Positions 7,307 to 14,165 are shown, counted from the first letter of the stretch. The stretch is 17,263 nucleotides of DNA from JAXHUH01 sp034211175 (GCA_034211175.1 JAXHUH010000316.1:1-17263), one strand, 5' to 3'. The notes: a model not told the origin generated them from the letters alone. A program made the numbers and translations.

Positions 7307-8293
7307 ATGCGCCTCGCCACGATGATCGGCCACCAGCCGGACGGCTCCGAGACCGCCGGCGACGTCGTGTTCGAGGCCAGGCGTGCCGCGGACCTCGGCT
7401 TCAGCACCGCGTGGATGACCCAGGACCTCGGCTGGGACGCGCTGACCGCCCTCGGCCTGGTCGGGCTCTCGGTCCCGGGCATCCGCCTCGGCACGGCGGT
7501 CGTCCCCATCGCCGGCCGTCACCCGCTCGTGCTCGCCGGCCAGGTCCGCAGCGTCCAGGCCGCGATCGGTGACCGGCTGACGCTCGGCGTCGGGACGGGC
7601 CACGAGCGGCTGGTGGGCTCGGCGATGGGCCTCGGCGACGGACGGCACGCGCGCCACCTGCGCGAGTACCTCGACGCGCTCCTGCCGCTGCTCCGGGGCG
7701 AGGCGGTCGACGTCGACGGCGACCTGGTGCGGGCGGCCGGTCGGGTCACCGCACCCGGCGGTGCGGCGCCGCCGGTGCTCGTCGCGGCGCTCGATCGCGA
7801 CGAGCTGCGCGTTGCCGGCGAGCTCGGCGACGGCGTGATCGTCTCGTGGGTCGGCCCCCGGACGATCGACCGCCACGTACTCCCCCGCCTCGCGGCGGCC
7901 GGTCCGGCGGGTCGCCCCCGGCCCGAGGTCGTGCACATCACCGCGGTGAGCGTGACCGACGACGTCGACGGCGCCCGGGGCCGGATCGCCGACGCGCTCG
8001 GCGCGGCCGACGACCTGCCCTGCCACCACGACGCGCTCGAGCTCGAGGGGGTCGCCCACCCGGGCGCGCTCGCGCTCGTCGGCACGGAGCGCGAGGTGGC
8101 CCGCCGGATGCAGCAGCTGGCCGACGCCGGCGTCAGCGAGCTCGTCGTGGTGCCGTCGGGCGACCGCGCGGAGGTGTCCCGGACCTGGGCCCTGCTGCGC
8201 GAGATGTGCGGCGACGAGGAGGACGGCTACGACGAGCCCGATCTCGGGATCTGGGACCGATCCGCGTCGCTCGCAGCCACGAACCACCCGTAG
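7307..8293 (+). CDS. LLM-class F420-dependent oxidoreductase
   Basis: A 328-residue luciferase-like monooxygenase-family protein of the small actinobacterial F420 group (TIGR03564-like). The N-terminal barrel strand MRLATMIG and the segments AADLGFSTAWMTQDLGWDAL, GIRLGTAVVPI..RHPL and LTLGVGTGH are typical. They form the (beta/alpha)8 barrel that binds reduced coenzyme F420 or FMN. The C-terminal part (VSELVVVPSG) is also conserved; a short acidic tail (about 300-328) is extra. Such enzymes transfer a hydride to varied substrates, which sequence alone does not reveal. The start ATG has only a distant GGAG. A 14-bp hairpin follows the stop. Confidence 0.88.
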   Translation: MRLATMIGHQPDGSETAGDVVFEARRAADLGFSTAWMTQDLGWDALTALGLVGLSVPGIRLGTAVVPIAGRHPLVLAGQVRSVQAAIGDRLTLGVGTGHERLVGSAMGLGDGRHARHLREYLDALLPLLRGEAVDVDGDLVRAAGRVTAPGGAAPPVLVAALDRDELRVAGELGDGVIVSWVGPRTIDRHVLPRLAAAGPAGRPRPEVVHITAVSVTDDVDGARGRIADALGAADDLPCHHDALELEGVAHPGALALVGTEREVARRMQQLADAGVSELVVVPSGDRAEVSRTWALLREMCGDEEDGYDEPDLGIWDRSASLAATNHP

Positions 8294-8324
8294 TCGGGCC
8301 TCCCACCCGGGGTCCGGCGCCGGT

Positions 8325-8379
8325 GACGACGGCCGGGGACGGGTCTCTCTCCTCATCTCCTCACGCCCCGGCCGTCGTC
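8325..8379. terminator. 14-bp inverted repeat with pyrimidine-rich loop
   Basis: Arms 8325-8338 (GACGACGGCCGGGG) and 8366-8379 are exact reverse complements around a 27-nt loop rich in C/T. It lies 32 nt after the LLM oxidoreductase stop and before the LSDAT promoter, so it most likely separates the two transcription units. Confidence 0.55.
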
Positions 8380-8432
8380 CCGCTCACCCCGATCGGGCGG
8401 CGACGGCTCCGCTCCGAGGCGGAGAGCGGGCG

Positions 8433-8438
8433 TACGCT
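8433..8438 (+). promoter_or_regulatory. -10 box TACGCT for leader ORF and LSDAT gene
   Basis: TACGCT (TANNNT) ends 6 nt before the GTG at 8445, the same spacing as at the histidine kinase and AlkB genes. The transcript would begin at or near that GTG, making it the first codon of a leaderless mRNA. Confidence 0.45.
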
Positions 8439-8444
8439 GCGGCG

Positions 8445-8468
8445 GTGACCAGCCGAGTACCGAGGTGA
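8445..8468 (+). CDS. 7-codon leader ORF coupled to LSDAT gene
   Basis: GTG at 8445 opens a seven-codon ORF (VTSRVPR) whose TGA (8466-8468) overlaps the GTG start of the LSDAT gene (8465) in the sequence GTGA. With a TACGCT box 6 nt upstream, a ribosome loading on the leaderless message would translate the leader and then restart on LSDAT, which has no ribosome-binding site of its own. This is inference from position and spacing only; a chance ORF of this size cannot be excluded. Confidence 0.35.
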   Translation: MTSRVPR

Positions 8469-9187
8469 CCGAGCCGGAGCGGCCGAGCGGACCGGTCGTC
8501 GTCGTGGCCGACGCAACCGAGGCACCGGCCCGCGTCCTCGAGCGTCTCCGTCTCCCCCCGCTTCGGCGGACCGTGGTGGTCAACGGCGGCACCCGCGAGG
8601 GCACGGAGCGGGACACCCGCCTCGACACCATGTTCGGCCACCTGCTGACGGTCCTTCCGTCGGACTCGCTGCTCCTCACCGGCGGCACCGAGGCCGGCGT
8701 CTTCGTCAACGTGGGCCGCGCCGCCGGCACCGTCGGCTTCGGTGGGCCCGTCGTCGGTGTCGCCCCGGCGGGACGCGTCGCGCATGGTCCGATCGGCGAC
8801 GACCGCACGGGCGCCACCGGTGGACGGCTCCACGACGTCGAGGAGCACCACACCCACGTCGTGGCCGTCCGGGGCGAGGAGTTCGGTGAGGAGACGCCGA
8901 TGATGGTCGCGCTGACCGCGGCGCTCGCGACCCGCATGCCGCTCGTCGTCGTGCTCGTCGGCGGCGGCGACATCTCCCGGCGGGAGATCGAGCCGGCCCT
9001 CGCCGCCGGGCGCCACGTGGTCGCGTTGCACGGCACCGGCCGTCTCGCCGACGAGCTCGCCGCCCGGACGCCCCAGCCGAGCGGCCTCCACCTCGCCGAC
9101 ATCGGCGCACCCGACACCGCGGCAGCGATGATCGCGGGCCTCGTCGGGGTACCCACGAGCGGCGGGGCTAGGAGCCGGCCCTCGTGA
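8465..9187 (+). CDS. LSDAT (TRPM-like SLOG) nucleotide-sensor domain protein
   Basis: A 240-residue protein made of one LSDAT domain, the prokaryotic SLOG-superfamily relative of the N terminus of TRPM channels. Seen motifs in order: VVVVNGGTREG-type first strand region (about 36-47), the nucleotide-binding loop LLLTGGTEAG with G73-G74-T75-E76-A77-G78, VVGVAPAGR (about 96-104), the EEHHTHVVAV segment (126-135), LVVVLVGGGD (about 160-169) and GTGRLADELA (190-199). The family is expected to bind a nucleotide or NAD-derived ligand, such as an ADP-ribose-like molecule, and to control a SLATT membrane effector; exactly such a gene lies convergent at 9168-10046. The two genes overlap by 20 nt at their 3' ends. 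The ligand and whether it is sensed or made are unknown. No in-frame start exists upstream of 8465. Confidence 0.85.
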   Translation: MTEPERPSGPVVVVADATEAPARVLERLRLPPLRRTVVVNGGTREGTERDTRLDTMFGHLLTVLPSDSLLLTGGTEAGVFVNVGRAAGTVGFGGPVVGVAPAGRVAHGPIGDDRTGATGGRLHDVEEHHTHVVAVRGEEFGEETPMMVALTAALATRMPLVVVLVGGGDISRREIEPALAAGRHVVALHGTGRLADELAARTPQPSGLHLADIGAPDTAAAMIAGLVGVPTSGGARSRPS

Positions 9188-10046
9188 ACAGGCCGACCCA
9201 GCTCTCGTTCTGGCGGGCGAGGAGCTCCTCGACGTCCTCGACGAACGCCACCGCCTGCTCCTCCGTGGGGTGCTCGGGGAGCCGGACGACGAGGCGCTCC
9301 AGTCGTTCCGACGTCGCCGCGTAGCCCGCCGCGATCCGCTCGTGGCCGGTGGCCGCGAGGTGCGCGGCGACCATCGCGGCGAGCGTGGTCGTGACCCCGA
9401 CGATCGCCCCGGCCACGCCGGCCGCGCCCTCCCCCGCGATCCCGCCGAACGCGGACACGACCGCTCCGACGAGCGTGATCCCCAGCTCGACCCGCCGCCA
9501 GACACCGGCGGTCCGCTCGTGCTCGGCCCGCTTCCGGCGATGCCAACCCGCCTGCTCGGTGGCCCGGAGCCGCACGTAGTCGTCGATGCCCGAGATGTCG
9601 GGGGCGTCGGCGCGGTCGGACGCGGTCGCGTTGAGCGCGACCACGTGATCGCGTGCGTCGTTCTCGTGGTCCTCGACCCGGTCGAGGAGCCGCTCGTCCC
9701 GGTCCGCTCCGCGATACGGCGGAACCTGCGCGAGATAGCGGTACGCCTCTGCCTTGATGGCCTCCGACGCCTTCCGTGCCGCGGACCACTGCGAGATCTC
9801 GGTGGCGTTCAGCCCCCGCTGCTGCACTGCGGCGGCGAGGCTGAGCGCGAGGGCGGAGACGCCGGCCGCGATCTGTACCGCCACGCCCTCGATCCCGACG
9901 GTCGCGGTCGCACCGGCCGACGCACCGACGAACAGCAGCGCGAGGTTGGCCCGCCGGCGTCGATCGACGCGTGCCCGCTGCTCGGTCGCAACCCGGGACC
10001 ACCGGCCTTGGAGCGCCCAGACGACGTCGAGCGCGGACGGCGTCAC
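9168..10046 (-). CDS. double SLATT (SLATT_3 + SLATT_1-like) four-helix membrane effector
   Basis: A 292-residue DUF4231/SLATT-type protein ('SMODS and SLOG-associating 2TM effector'). The first unit has helices at about 33-51 and 55-74, followed by the W87/R91/E95/K98 pattern (QWSAARKASEAIKAEAYRYL) typical of SLATT_3. The second unit has YVRLRATEQAGWHRRKRAE (157-175) ahead of helices at about 186-204 and 208-230, as in SLATT_1, and a charged C-terminal helix. SLATT proteins are predicted to form pores that disrupt the membrane when a nucleotide sensor is triggered. The GTG start overlaps the stop of the TIR-like gene in GTGA, so the two are translationally coupled. The 3' end overlaps the LSDAT gene by 20 nt. 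Pore activity is predicted for the family, not shown here. Confidence 0.85.
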   Translation of the reverse strand: MTPSALDVVWALQGRWSRVATEQRARVDRRRRANLALLFVGASAGATATVGIEGVAVQIAAGVSALALSLAAAVQQRGLNATEISQWSAARKASEAIKAEAYRYLAQVPPYRGADRDERLLDRVEDHENDARDHVVALNATASDRADAPDISGIDDYVRLRATEQAGWHRRKRAEHERTAGVWRRVELGITLVGAVVSAFGGIAGEGAAGVAGAIVGVTTTLAAMVAAHLAATGHERIAAGYAATSERLERLVVRLPEHPTEEQAVAFVEDVEELLARQNESWVGLFTRAGS

Positions 10047-10372
10047 TCGAGGGGCTCCGCGTCGGGCGGCAGCGGGACGATGTGCAGCAGCACGCCCTCG
10101 TGGCGCACGTGCTCGACGAACGCTGACACACGGCGGGTGCCGAGCTCGTTGAACACGTCGGCGTTGTGGACCGACACGTCTGCGAGCGCGAGGCCGGCGT
10201 CGATGACCACCTGCCGGAACATGCCCGCGTGGATGCTCCCGGGATCGAGGTCGGGCTCGGTGCCGCCGCTCGAGCCGAGTCCATGGAGCACCGGCTCGAT
10301 GAGCTCGTCGTGGAGGCGGGGCAAGTCGATCCCGTTCCGTGCCGTGAACGGTCGCATCACGAACGCCCGCAC
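10043..10372 (-). CDS. compact TIR/NDT-like Rossmannoid protein
   Basis: A 109-residue protein with the signature of the TIR/nucleoside-deoxyribosyltransferase-like domain found in conflict proteins (the domain that precedes TPR-S/DUF4071 regions). It has strand 1 AFVMRPF (3-9), a DELIEPVLHGLG helix, GSIHAGMF (45-52), the strand ALADVSVHNADVFNELG (62-78) and a last strand GVLLHIVPLP. Glu76 in NELG is at the place of the catalytic glutamate of related TIR/NDT enzymes, so it may cleave NAD+ or a nucleotide, or just bind one. After ELGTR the usual RHAL-type helix and the C-terminal part are replaced by a short different end, making the protein unusually small. The GTG at 10372 has a strong GGAAGGGGA site 5 nt before it. 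It is first of the two-gene unit with the SLATT effector. Confidence 0.7.
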   Translation of the reverse strand: MRAFVMRPFTARNGIDLPRLHDELIEPVLHGLGSSGGTEPDLDPGSIHAGMFRQVVIDAGLALADVSVHNADVFNELGTRRVSAFVEHVRHEGVLLHIVPLPPDAEPLE

Positions 10373-10500
10373 CGTGTCCCCTTCCGTCGGCCGCCGGTCC
10401 GCCGGCCACCACCCCGGCTGGCCCGGACAGCCTCGCACACCACCCATCGTGGTCGGTGGTTGGCGGGATCGGTGGCACCGGGGCGCGGCGCGTCCATGGC

Positions 10501-10506
10501 TACGGT
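10501..10506 (+). promoter_or_regulatory. -10 box TACGGT for AlkB-family gene
   Basis: TACGGT ends 6 nt before the GTG-ATG pair at 10513/10516, which has no clear ribosome-binding site. This fits a leaderless transcript starting at either codon. The 143-nt gap also has to hold the divergent promoter of the TIR-like/SLATT unit, where I find no clear TANNNT box. Confidence 0.4.
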
Positions 10507-10515
10507 CACGGGGTG

Positions 10516-11181
10516 ATGACGGGGCAGGCGCCGGTGATACGCGATGACGTCGAGGTCGAGCGGGTGTGGCTCGACGATCGGTCGTGGGTCGATGTCGCGC
10601 GCGGGTGGCTCGACGGCGCCGAGCAGGTCTACGAGGCGGCGGCCGAGCGGGCGGCGTGGCACCAGGGGCGGGTGTTCCGCTACGAGCGCCACCACGACGA
10701 GCCCCGCCTCGGTTCGTGGTGGCAGCTGGGTCGGGGCGCCGAGCCGGTGCACCCGGTGCTGCTCGACGCTCACCGGGTCCTCCAGCACCGCTACGGCGTG
10801 CGCTTCGACGGGTTCGCCCTGGCCTGGTACCGCGACGAGCGCGACAGCGTGGCGTTCCACCGTGACCGCGACATGCAGTGGCTCGACGACACGATCATCG
10901 TGGTGCTCACCCTCGGCGCCCGCCGACCGTGGCTGTTGCGTCCCCGCGAGAACCGCTACGCCCACGAGGCGCCGGCCCGGGGTGCCACCCACGACCTCGA
11001 CCCCGGTCCGGGCGACCTGCTCGTCATGGGCGGGGCGACCCAGACCGCGTGGGAGCACTCGGTGCCCAAGGTCCGCCACCCGGTCGACGGCCGGATCTCG
11101 GTCCAGTGGCGGTGGACGTCACGCCAGGGCCGCCAGGAGCGCGGCGGCTCCTACTCGAAGCCCCGTCGCTACTCCCGGTAG
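10516..11181 (+). CDS. AlkB-family 2-oxoglutarate/Fe(II) dioxygenase
   Basis: A 221-residue protein of the AlkB family, which oxidatively removes alkyl groups from nucleic-acid bases using Fe(II), O2 and 2-oxoglutarate. The complete active site is visible: iron ligands His115 and Asp117 (FHRDRDMQW) and His181 (WEHSVPK), and the 2-oxoglutarate arginines Arg193 and Arg199 (RISVQWRW), with the same spacing of six as in E. coli AlkB. The conserved LTLGARRPWLLRP and GDLLVMGG segments are also present. The C terminus is basic. Start: ATG 10516, with an adjacent in-frame GTG at 10513. It is divergent from the SLOG/SLATT island; the role is probably DNA or RNA repair, though some family members act on other substrates. 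Confidence 0.9.
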   Translation: MTGQAPVIRDDVEVERVWLDDRSWVDVARGWLDGAEQVYEAAAERAAWHQGRVFRYERHHDEPRLGSWWQLGRGAEPVHPVLLDAHRVLQHRYGVRFDGFALAWYRDERDSVAFHRDRDMQWLDDTIIVVLTLGARRPWLLRPRENRYAHEAPARGATHDLDPGPGDLLVMGGATQTAWEHSVPKVRHPVDGRISVQWRWTSRQGRQERGGSYSKPRRYSR

Positions 11182-11303
11182 GCGGCAACGCGCCACGATC
11201 GAGCGGCAGGCGTCGTCGATGCGCAACGAAACCGGCTGATCACCTGACACGACGATGACCTTCGCCCCTGTGTGCGGGAGCCGCTCGGCGCGACGGTCGT
11301 CAC

Positions 11304-12347
11304 ATGCCTGATGGTGTCCTCCAGTGGTTGGATCCGTCGACGGGCGTCGCGGGAGTCGTCCGCAACACCCACCGATACCGGGCAGAGTTGAGCGACATCG
11401 AGCCGGCGGCCCGCCACGCGGGCGCCCGCATCCACTTCGACATCGAACGTCGTGACGGCGTCGAGCAGGCGGTGCGGGTGACCCTCCGGCGGGGTCGTCG
11501 GGTGTCGCCCCAACAGCACCGGTTCGGAACGCTCCAGGGCGCACGTCGCAGGGACACGAAGGGTTCGTCGCCGTTCGCCCGACCTCATCCCGAGATCGGC
11601 ACCGACCTCCCGTCCCGTCCGTTGGACGTGGTCGGCGCCTGGGCCGAGGCGGTCGTGCGCCGCGACCTCGACGGGGCGCTGCTCCTCTACGCGCCGGACG
11701 CCGTCGTCCACACCGACGACGAGGGGCCGCTCACCGGGCGCCGCCACCTCCACGCCCACCTCGACGCGTTCGCGACGAACGGGCCGACCGACGACGCAGA
11801 GGTGCGCGGCGACGGCGATGACGTCATCGTCAGCTGGGTCGTCGCCGGTGCGCGCGCCACCGATGCCGGTGGCCGCGGTGTCGCCGCGAGTGGGGACGAG
11901 GTCGTCGTGCGGAGCCGGGTCGAGCACGGCCAGGTCGTCGAGCAGTGGTTCGGCGACGCCGCCCGGGATGCCGGTGCGGCCGTCGCCGACGAGGTCCTCG
12001 GCGACACCCTGGTGATCGAGGTCGTGACCGACGGCATCGTCGACGAGGATCTCGCCGAGCTGGCACGCACCAAGGTCGAGAAGCTCATCGATCCCGTGCC
12101 CGAACCGGTGCTCCTCGTGCGGGTCAAGCTCGCGGTGCCCGGCGAGGCGGAGCGGGTGCGTGAGGCCGAGGCGGAGATGGTCGTCGACGTCAACGGCGAT
12201 CTCCTCCGCGCCAGCGCCACGAGCCCCGAGCTGCGGGACGCGATCGACCACGCGGCGCACACCCTGCGCGAGCAGCTGCACCGCCGGTCGGCCCGCCGGG
12301 TGCGCGCCCGCAAGCCGCGCCGCGGCCGGACGCCCCGGGACCACTGA
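11304..12347 (+). CDS. cold-shock-like / SnoaL-like / S30AE (HPF) fusion protein
   Basis: A 347-residue protein that I read as three domains. Residues 1-67 look like a cold-shock (CSD) beta-barrel (DGVLQWLDPSTGVAGVV, then GARIHFDIERRDGVEQAVRV) with degenerate RNP motifs. Residues about 106-217 are a SnoaL/NTF2-like domain (VVGAWAEAVVRRDLDGALLL, APDAVVHTDDEGPLTGRRHL). Residues about 236-337 match the S30AE domain of ribosome hibernation factors (LARTKVEKLID, EAEMVVDVNGDLLRA, ELRDAIDHAAHTLREQL) with a basic tail. The likely role is stationary-phase or stress binding to the 30S subunit, with the CSD contacting RNA; the SnoaL part could give dimerisation or ligand sensing. The order differs from classical long HPF, which has S30AE first. 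The ATG has no clear ribosome site. It is followed at once by a strong terminator. Confidence 0.75.
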   Translation: MPDGVLQWLDPSTGVAGVVRNTHRYRAELSDIEPAARHAGARIHFDIERRDGVEQAVRVTLRRGRRVSPQQHRFGTLQGARRRDTKGSSPFARPHPEIGTDLPSRPLDVVGAWAEAVVRRDLDGALLLYAPDAVVHTDDEGPLTGRRHLHAHLDAFATNGPTDDAEVRGDGDDVIVSWVVAGARATDAGGRGVAASGDEVVVRSRVEHGQVVEQWFGDAARDAGAAVADEVLGDTLVIEVVTDGIVDEDLAELARTKVEKLIDPVPEPVLLVRVKLAVPGEAERVREAEAEMVVDVNGDLLRASATSPELRDAIDHAAHTLREQLHRRSARRVRARKPRRGRTPRDH

Positions 12348-12354
12348 CCGCCAT

Positions 12355-12390
12355 CGGCCCGGCGCGGCCATCCGTGGTCGCGCCGGGCCG
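12355..12390. terminator. 16-bp hairpin with UCCG tetraloop, bidirectional terminator
   Basis: Bases 12355-12370 pair with 12375-12390 (16 pairs, one G-U wobble) around the loop TCCG, which as RNA is UCCG of the very stable UNCG class on the + strand. It occupies the 49-nt gap between the convergent HPF fusion gene and the sigma factor gene and is well placed to end both. Confidence 0.8.
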
Positions 12391-12396
12391 GCGCGC

Positions 12397-13794
12397 TCAT
12401 CCCCGCCGGCCGTGCCCGGACGCCGCGTCGTCGGTCAGCCGATCGGCGCGCGCCTCGAGGAACCGGCGCTCCGGTGCGCTGGTCGTTCGCCGCGCCGCCG
12501 CCCGGTAGGCCGCGACCGCGGCGACGTCCTCGCCGAGCATCTCCAGGAGGTGGGCACGCACCGCATCGACGCGGTGGTGGGCCACCATCCGCCCGTCGAC
12601 CACGGCGGCGAGGACGTCGAGGCCGGCCCGTGGTCCGTCGACCATGGCCACCGCGACGGCCCGGTTGAGGGTGACGACCGGGCTCGGCGCGACCCGTTCG
12701 AGCAGGTCGTAGAGGCCGAGGATCTGGGCCCAGTCGGTGTCGGCGGCGTGCGGCGCTTCGTCGTGCACTGCGGCGATCGCCGCCTGGAGCTGGTAGGGCC
12801 CGATCGGTCCGTGGGCCAGGGCACCGCTGATCAGCTCGCTCCCCTCGTCGATCAGGCCCCGGGACCACCGCCGCCGGTCCTGGTCGGCCAACGGGACGAG
12901 CCCGCCGTCGTCGTCGACGCGGGCCGGTGCTCGGGCCTCGGTGAGCAGCATGAGCGCCAGGAGGCCGGTGACCTCGGGGTCGTCCGGGAGCGAGGCCCGC
13001 AGCATCCGGGCCAGGCGGATCGCCTCGAAGGTGAGGTCGGGACGGTTCGCGTCGGGGCCCGAGGTGGCGGTGTGGCCCTCGTTGAACACGAGGTACAGGA
13101 CGTGGAGGACGACGCCGAGCCGTTCGGTCCACCGGTCGTCGTCGGGCAGCTCGAAGCGGGCGCCGGCGTCGGCCACCTTCTTCTTGGCCCGGCTGATGCG
13201 CTGGGCCATCGTCGCCTCGGGCACCAGGTGGGCGCGGGCGATCTCCGCCGTGGTCAGGCCGCCGACGGCCCGCAGCGTCAGCGCGAGCTGCGATGGCGGC
13301 GTGAGCGCCGGATGGCAGCACAGGAAGAGCAGGGTGAGCGAGTCGTCGCCCTCGGGTCGGGGCGGGCCGTCGTCGGCCGCGTCGCCGACGCCCCCGACGG
13401 TGTGGCCGTGCCTCCCGTCGCCGTGCGATCCGTGGTCGATCCACAGGTCGGCCGGCGGCTCGGCCCTCGTTGGTTCGGCTGCGGCGACCCCGTCCTCGCG
13501 CCGCCGGCGTGACTCGGTGCTGCGAACCTCGTCGGTGAACCGGCGCCGCGCAACCGTGCGCAGCCACGCCCCCGGATCGGCGGGCAACCCCTCGTCGGGC
13601 CACTGGCAGGCTGCGGCGGCGAGCGCCTCCTGGACGGCGTCCTCGCAGACGGCGAAGTTGCCGTGACGGCGAACGAGCCAGCCCAACACGAGCGGCGCCT
13701 GTTCGCGCAGCACCGTCCCGAGGTCGGGCGTGTCACGGTGCCGACCGGCGGGCCGGGCCCGCCGTCGACCGTTGCCCTCGCCTCCCGAGGTCAC
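12397..13794 (-). CDS. ECF42-type RNA polymerase sigma factor
   Basis: A 465-residue extracytoplasmic-function sigma factor with the long C-terminal extension typical of group ECF42. Sigma region 2 is at about 25-92 (LVRRHGNFAVCEDAVQEAL, AWLRTVARRRFTDEVR) and region 4 at about 153-207 (LTLRAVGGLTTAEIARAHL, PEATMAQRISRAKKK). The DUF6596 part follows (LGVVLHVLYLVFNEGH, 226-310), then a helical TPR-like region to the end. The family has no anti-sigma factor and is instead linked to a DGPF/YCII protein, which is encoded just upstream. The GTG start at 13794 overlaps that gene's stop in GTGA. Odd feature: a His/Gly-rich insertion (120-136, with DHGSHGDGRHGH) in the linker between regions 2 and 4. 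Confidence 0.9.
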   Translation of the reverse strand: MTSGGEGNGRRRARPAGRHRDTPDLGTVLREQAPLVLGWLVRRHGNFAVCEDAVQEALAAAACQWPDEGLPADPGAWLRTVARRRFTDEVRSTESRRRREDGVAAAEPTRAEPPADLWIDHGSHGDGRHGHTVGGVGDAADDGPPRPEGDDSLTLLFLCCHPALTPPSQLALTLRAVGGLTTAEIARAHLVPEATMAQRISRAKKKVADAGARFELPDDDRWTERLGVVLHVLYLVFNEGHTATSGPDANRPDLTFEAIRLARMLRASLPDDPEVTGLLALMLLTEARAPARVDDDGGLVPLADQDRRRWSRGLIDEGSELISGALAHGPIGPYQLQAAIAAVHDEAPHAADTDWAQILGLYDLLERVAPSPVVTLNRAVAVAMVDGPRAGLDVLAAVVDGRMVAHHRVDAVRAHLLEMLGEDVAAVAAYRAAARRTTSAPERRFLEARADRLTDDAASGHGRRG

Positions 13795-14165
13795 ATGCCC
13801 GAACCGTCGGCGTCGCCGCCGGGGCTGAGGATGGCCCGCACCTCCATCCCCCAGTAGCGGGCATCGGGCCAGCGGCCGGCGATCTCGACCGCCCGCTCCT
13901 CGGTGTCGCAGTCGACGATGCAGTAGCCGACCATCTGCTCCTTCGCCTCGGCGTAGGGGCCGTCGGTCACGATCGGGACACCGTCGCGCACCCGCACGGT
14001 CCGGGCGGTCGACGGATCGGCCAGGCCCTCGCCGCCGACCCACTCACCGGACGCGGTGAGCTCGGACATGAGCGTGTCGACGTCAGCGAAGACGGCCTGC
14101 TTCTCCTCGTCGGACAGGGCCTGGAAGGACTCGGGGTTCTGGTGGATCAGCAGCAGGTACTTCAT
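13791..14165 (-). CDS. YCII/DGPF-domain protein, ECF42 partner
   Basis: A 124-residue YCII-related (DGPF) protein: MKYLLLIHQNPESF at the start, an ERAV-type helix, the signature TDGPYAEAKEQMVGY (67-81; DGPY in place of DGPF) and the C-terminal segment GMEVRAI. These ferredoxin-like alpha/beta barrels resemble muconolactone-isomerase-like enzymes, but their catalysis is unknown. They are the constant neighbours and main targets of ECF42 sigma factors. The ATG at 14165 has GAGGAG 7 nt upstream. Its last codon and stop (ATGTGA) overlap the sigma factor start, giving coupled translation. An ECF42-type promoter lies upstream (14213-14239). Confidence 0.92.
   Translation of the reverse strand: MKYLLLIHQNPESFQALSDEEKQAVFADVDTLMSELTASGEWVGGEGLADPSTARTVRVRDGVPIVTDGPYAEAKEQMVGYCIVDCDTEERAVEIAGRWPDARYWGMEVRAILSPGGDADGSGM

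Noticed and set aside
10043..10139. Possible frameshift after ELGTR in the TIR-like gene
   Set aside because: The alternative frame reads as Arg/Ala/Pro-rich sequence, whereas the actual frame gives a plausible strand (GVLLHIVPLP), good codon use and a coupled stop. Kept as an open question only.
8353..10284. 643-aa open frame on the - strand
   Set aside because: Shadow frame crossing the LSDAT, SLATT and TIR-like genes; low-complexity Ser/Arg/Pro translation without motifs.
9168..10478. Single 436-aa gene fusing the SLATT frame with upstream sequence
   Set aside because: The part before 10046 is Arg/Pro/Gly nonsense, while the TIR-like motifs are in another frame with its own ribosome site; the GTGA overlap marks two separate genes.
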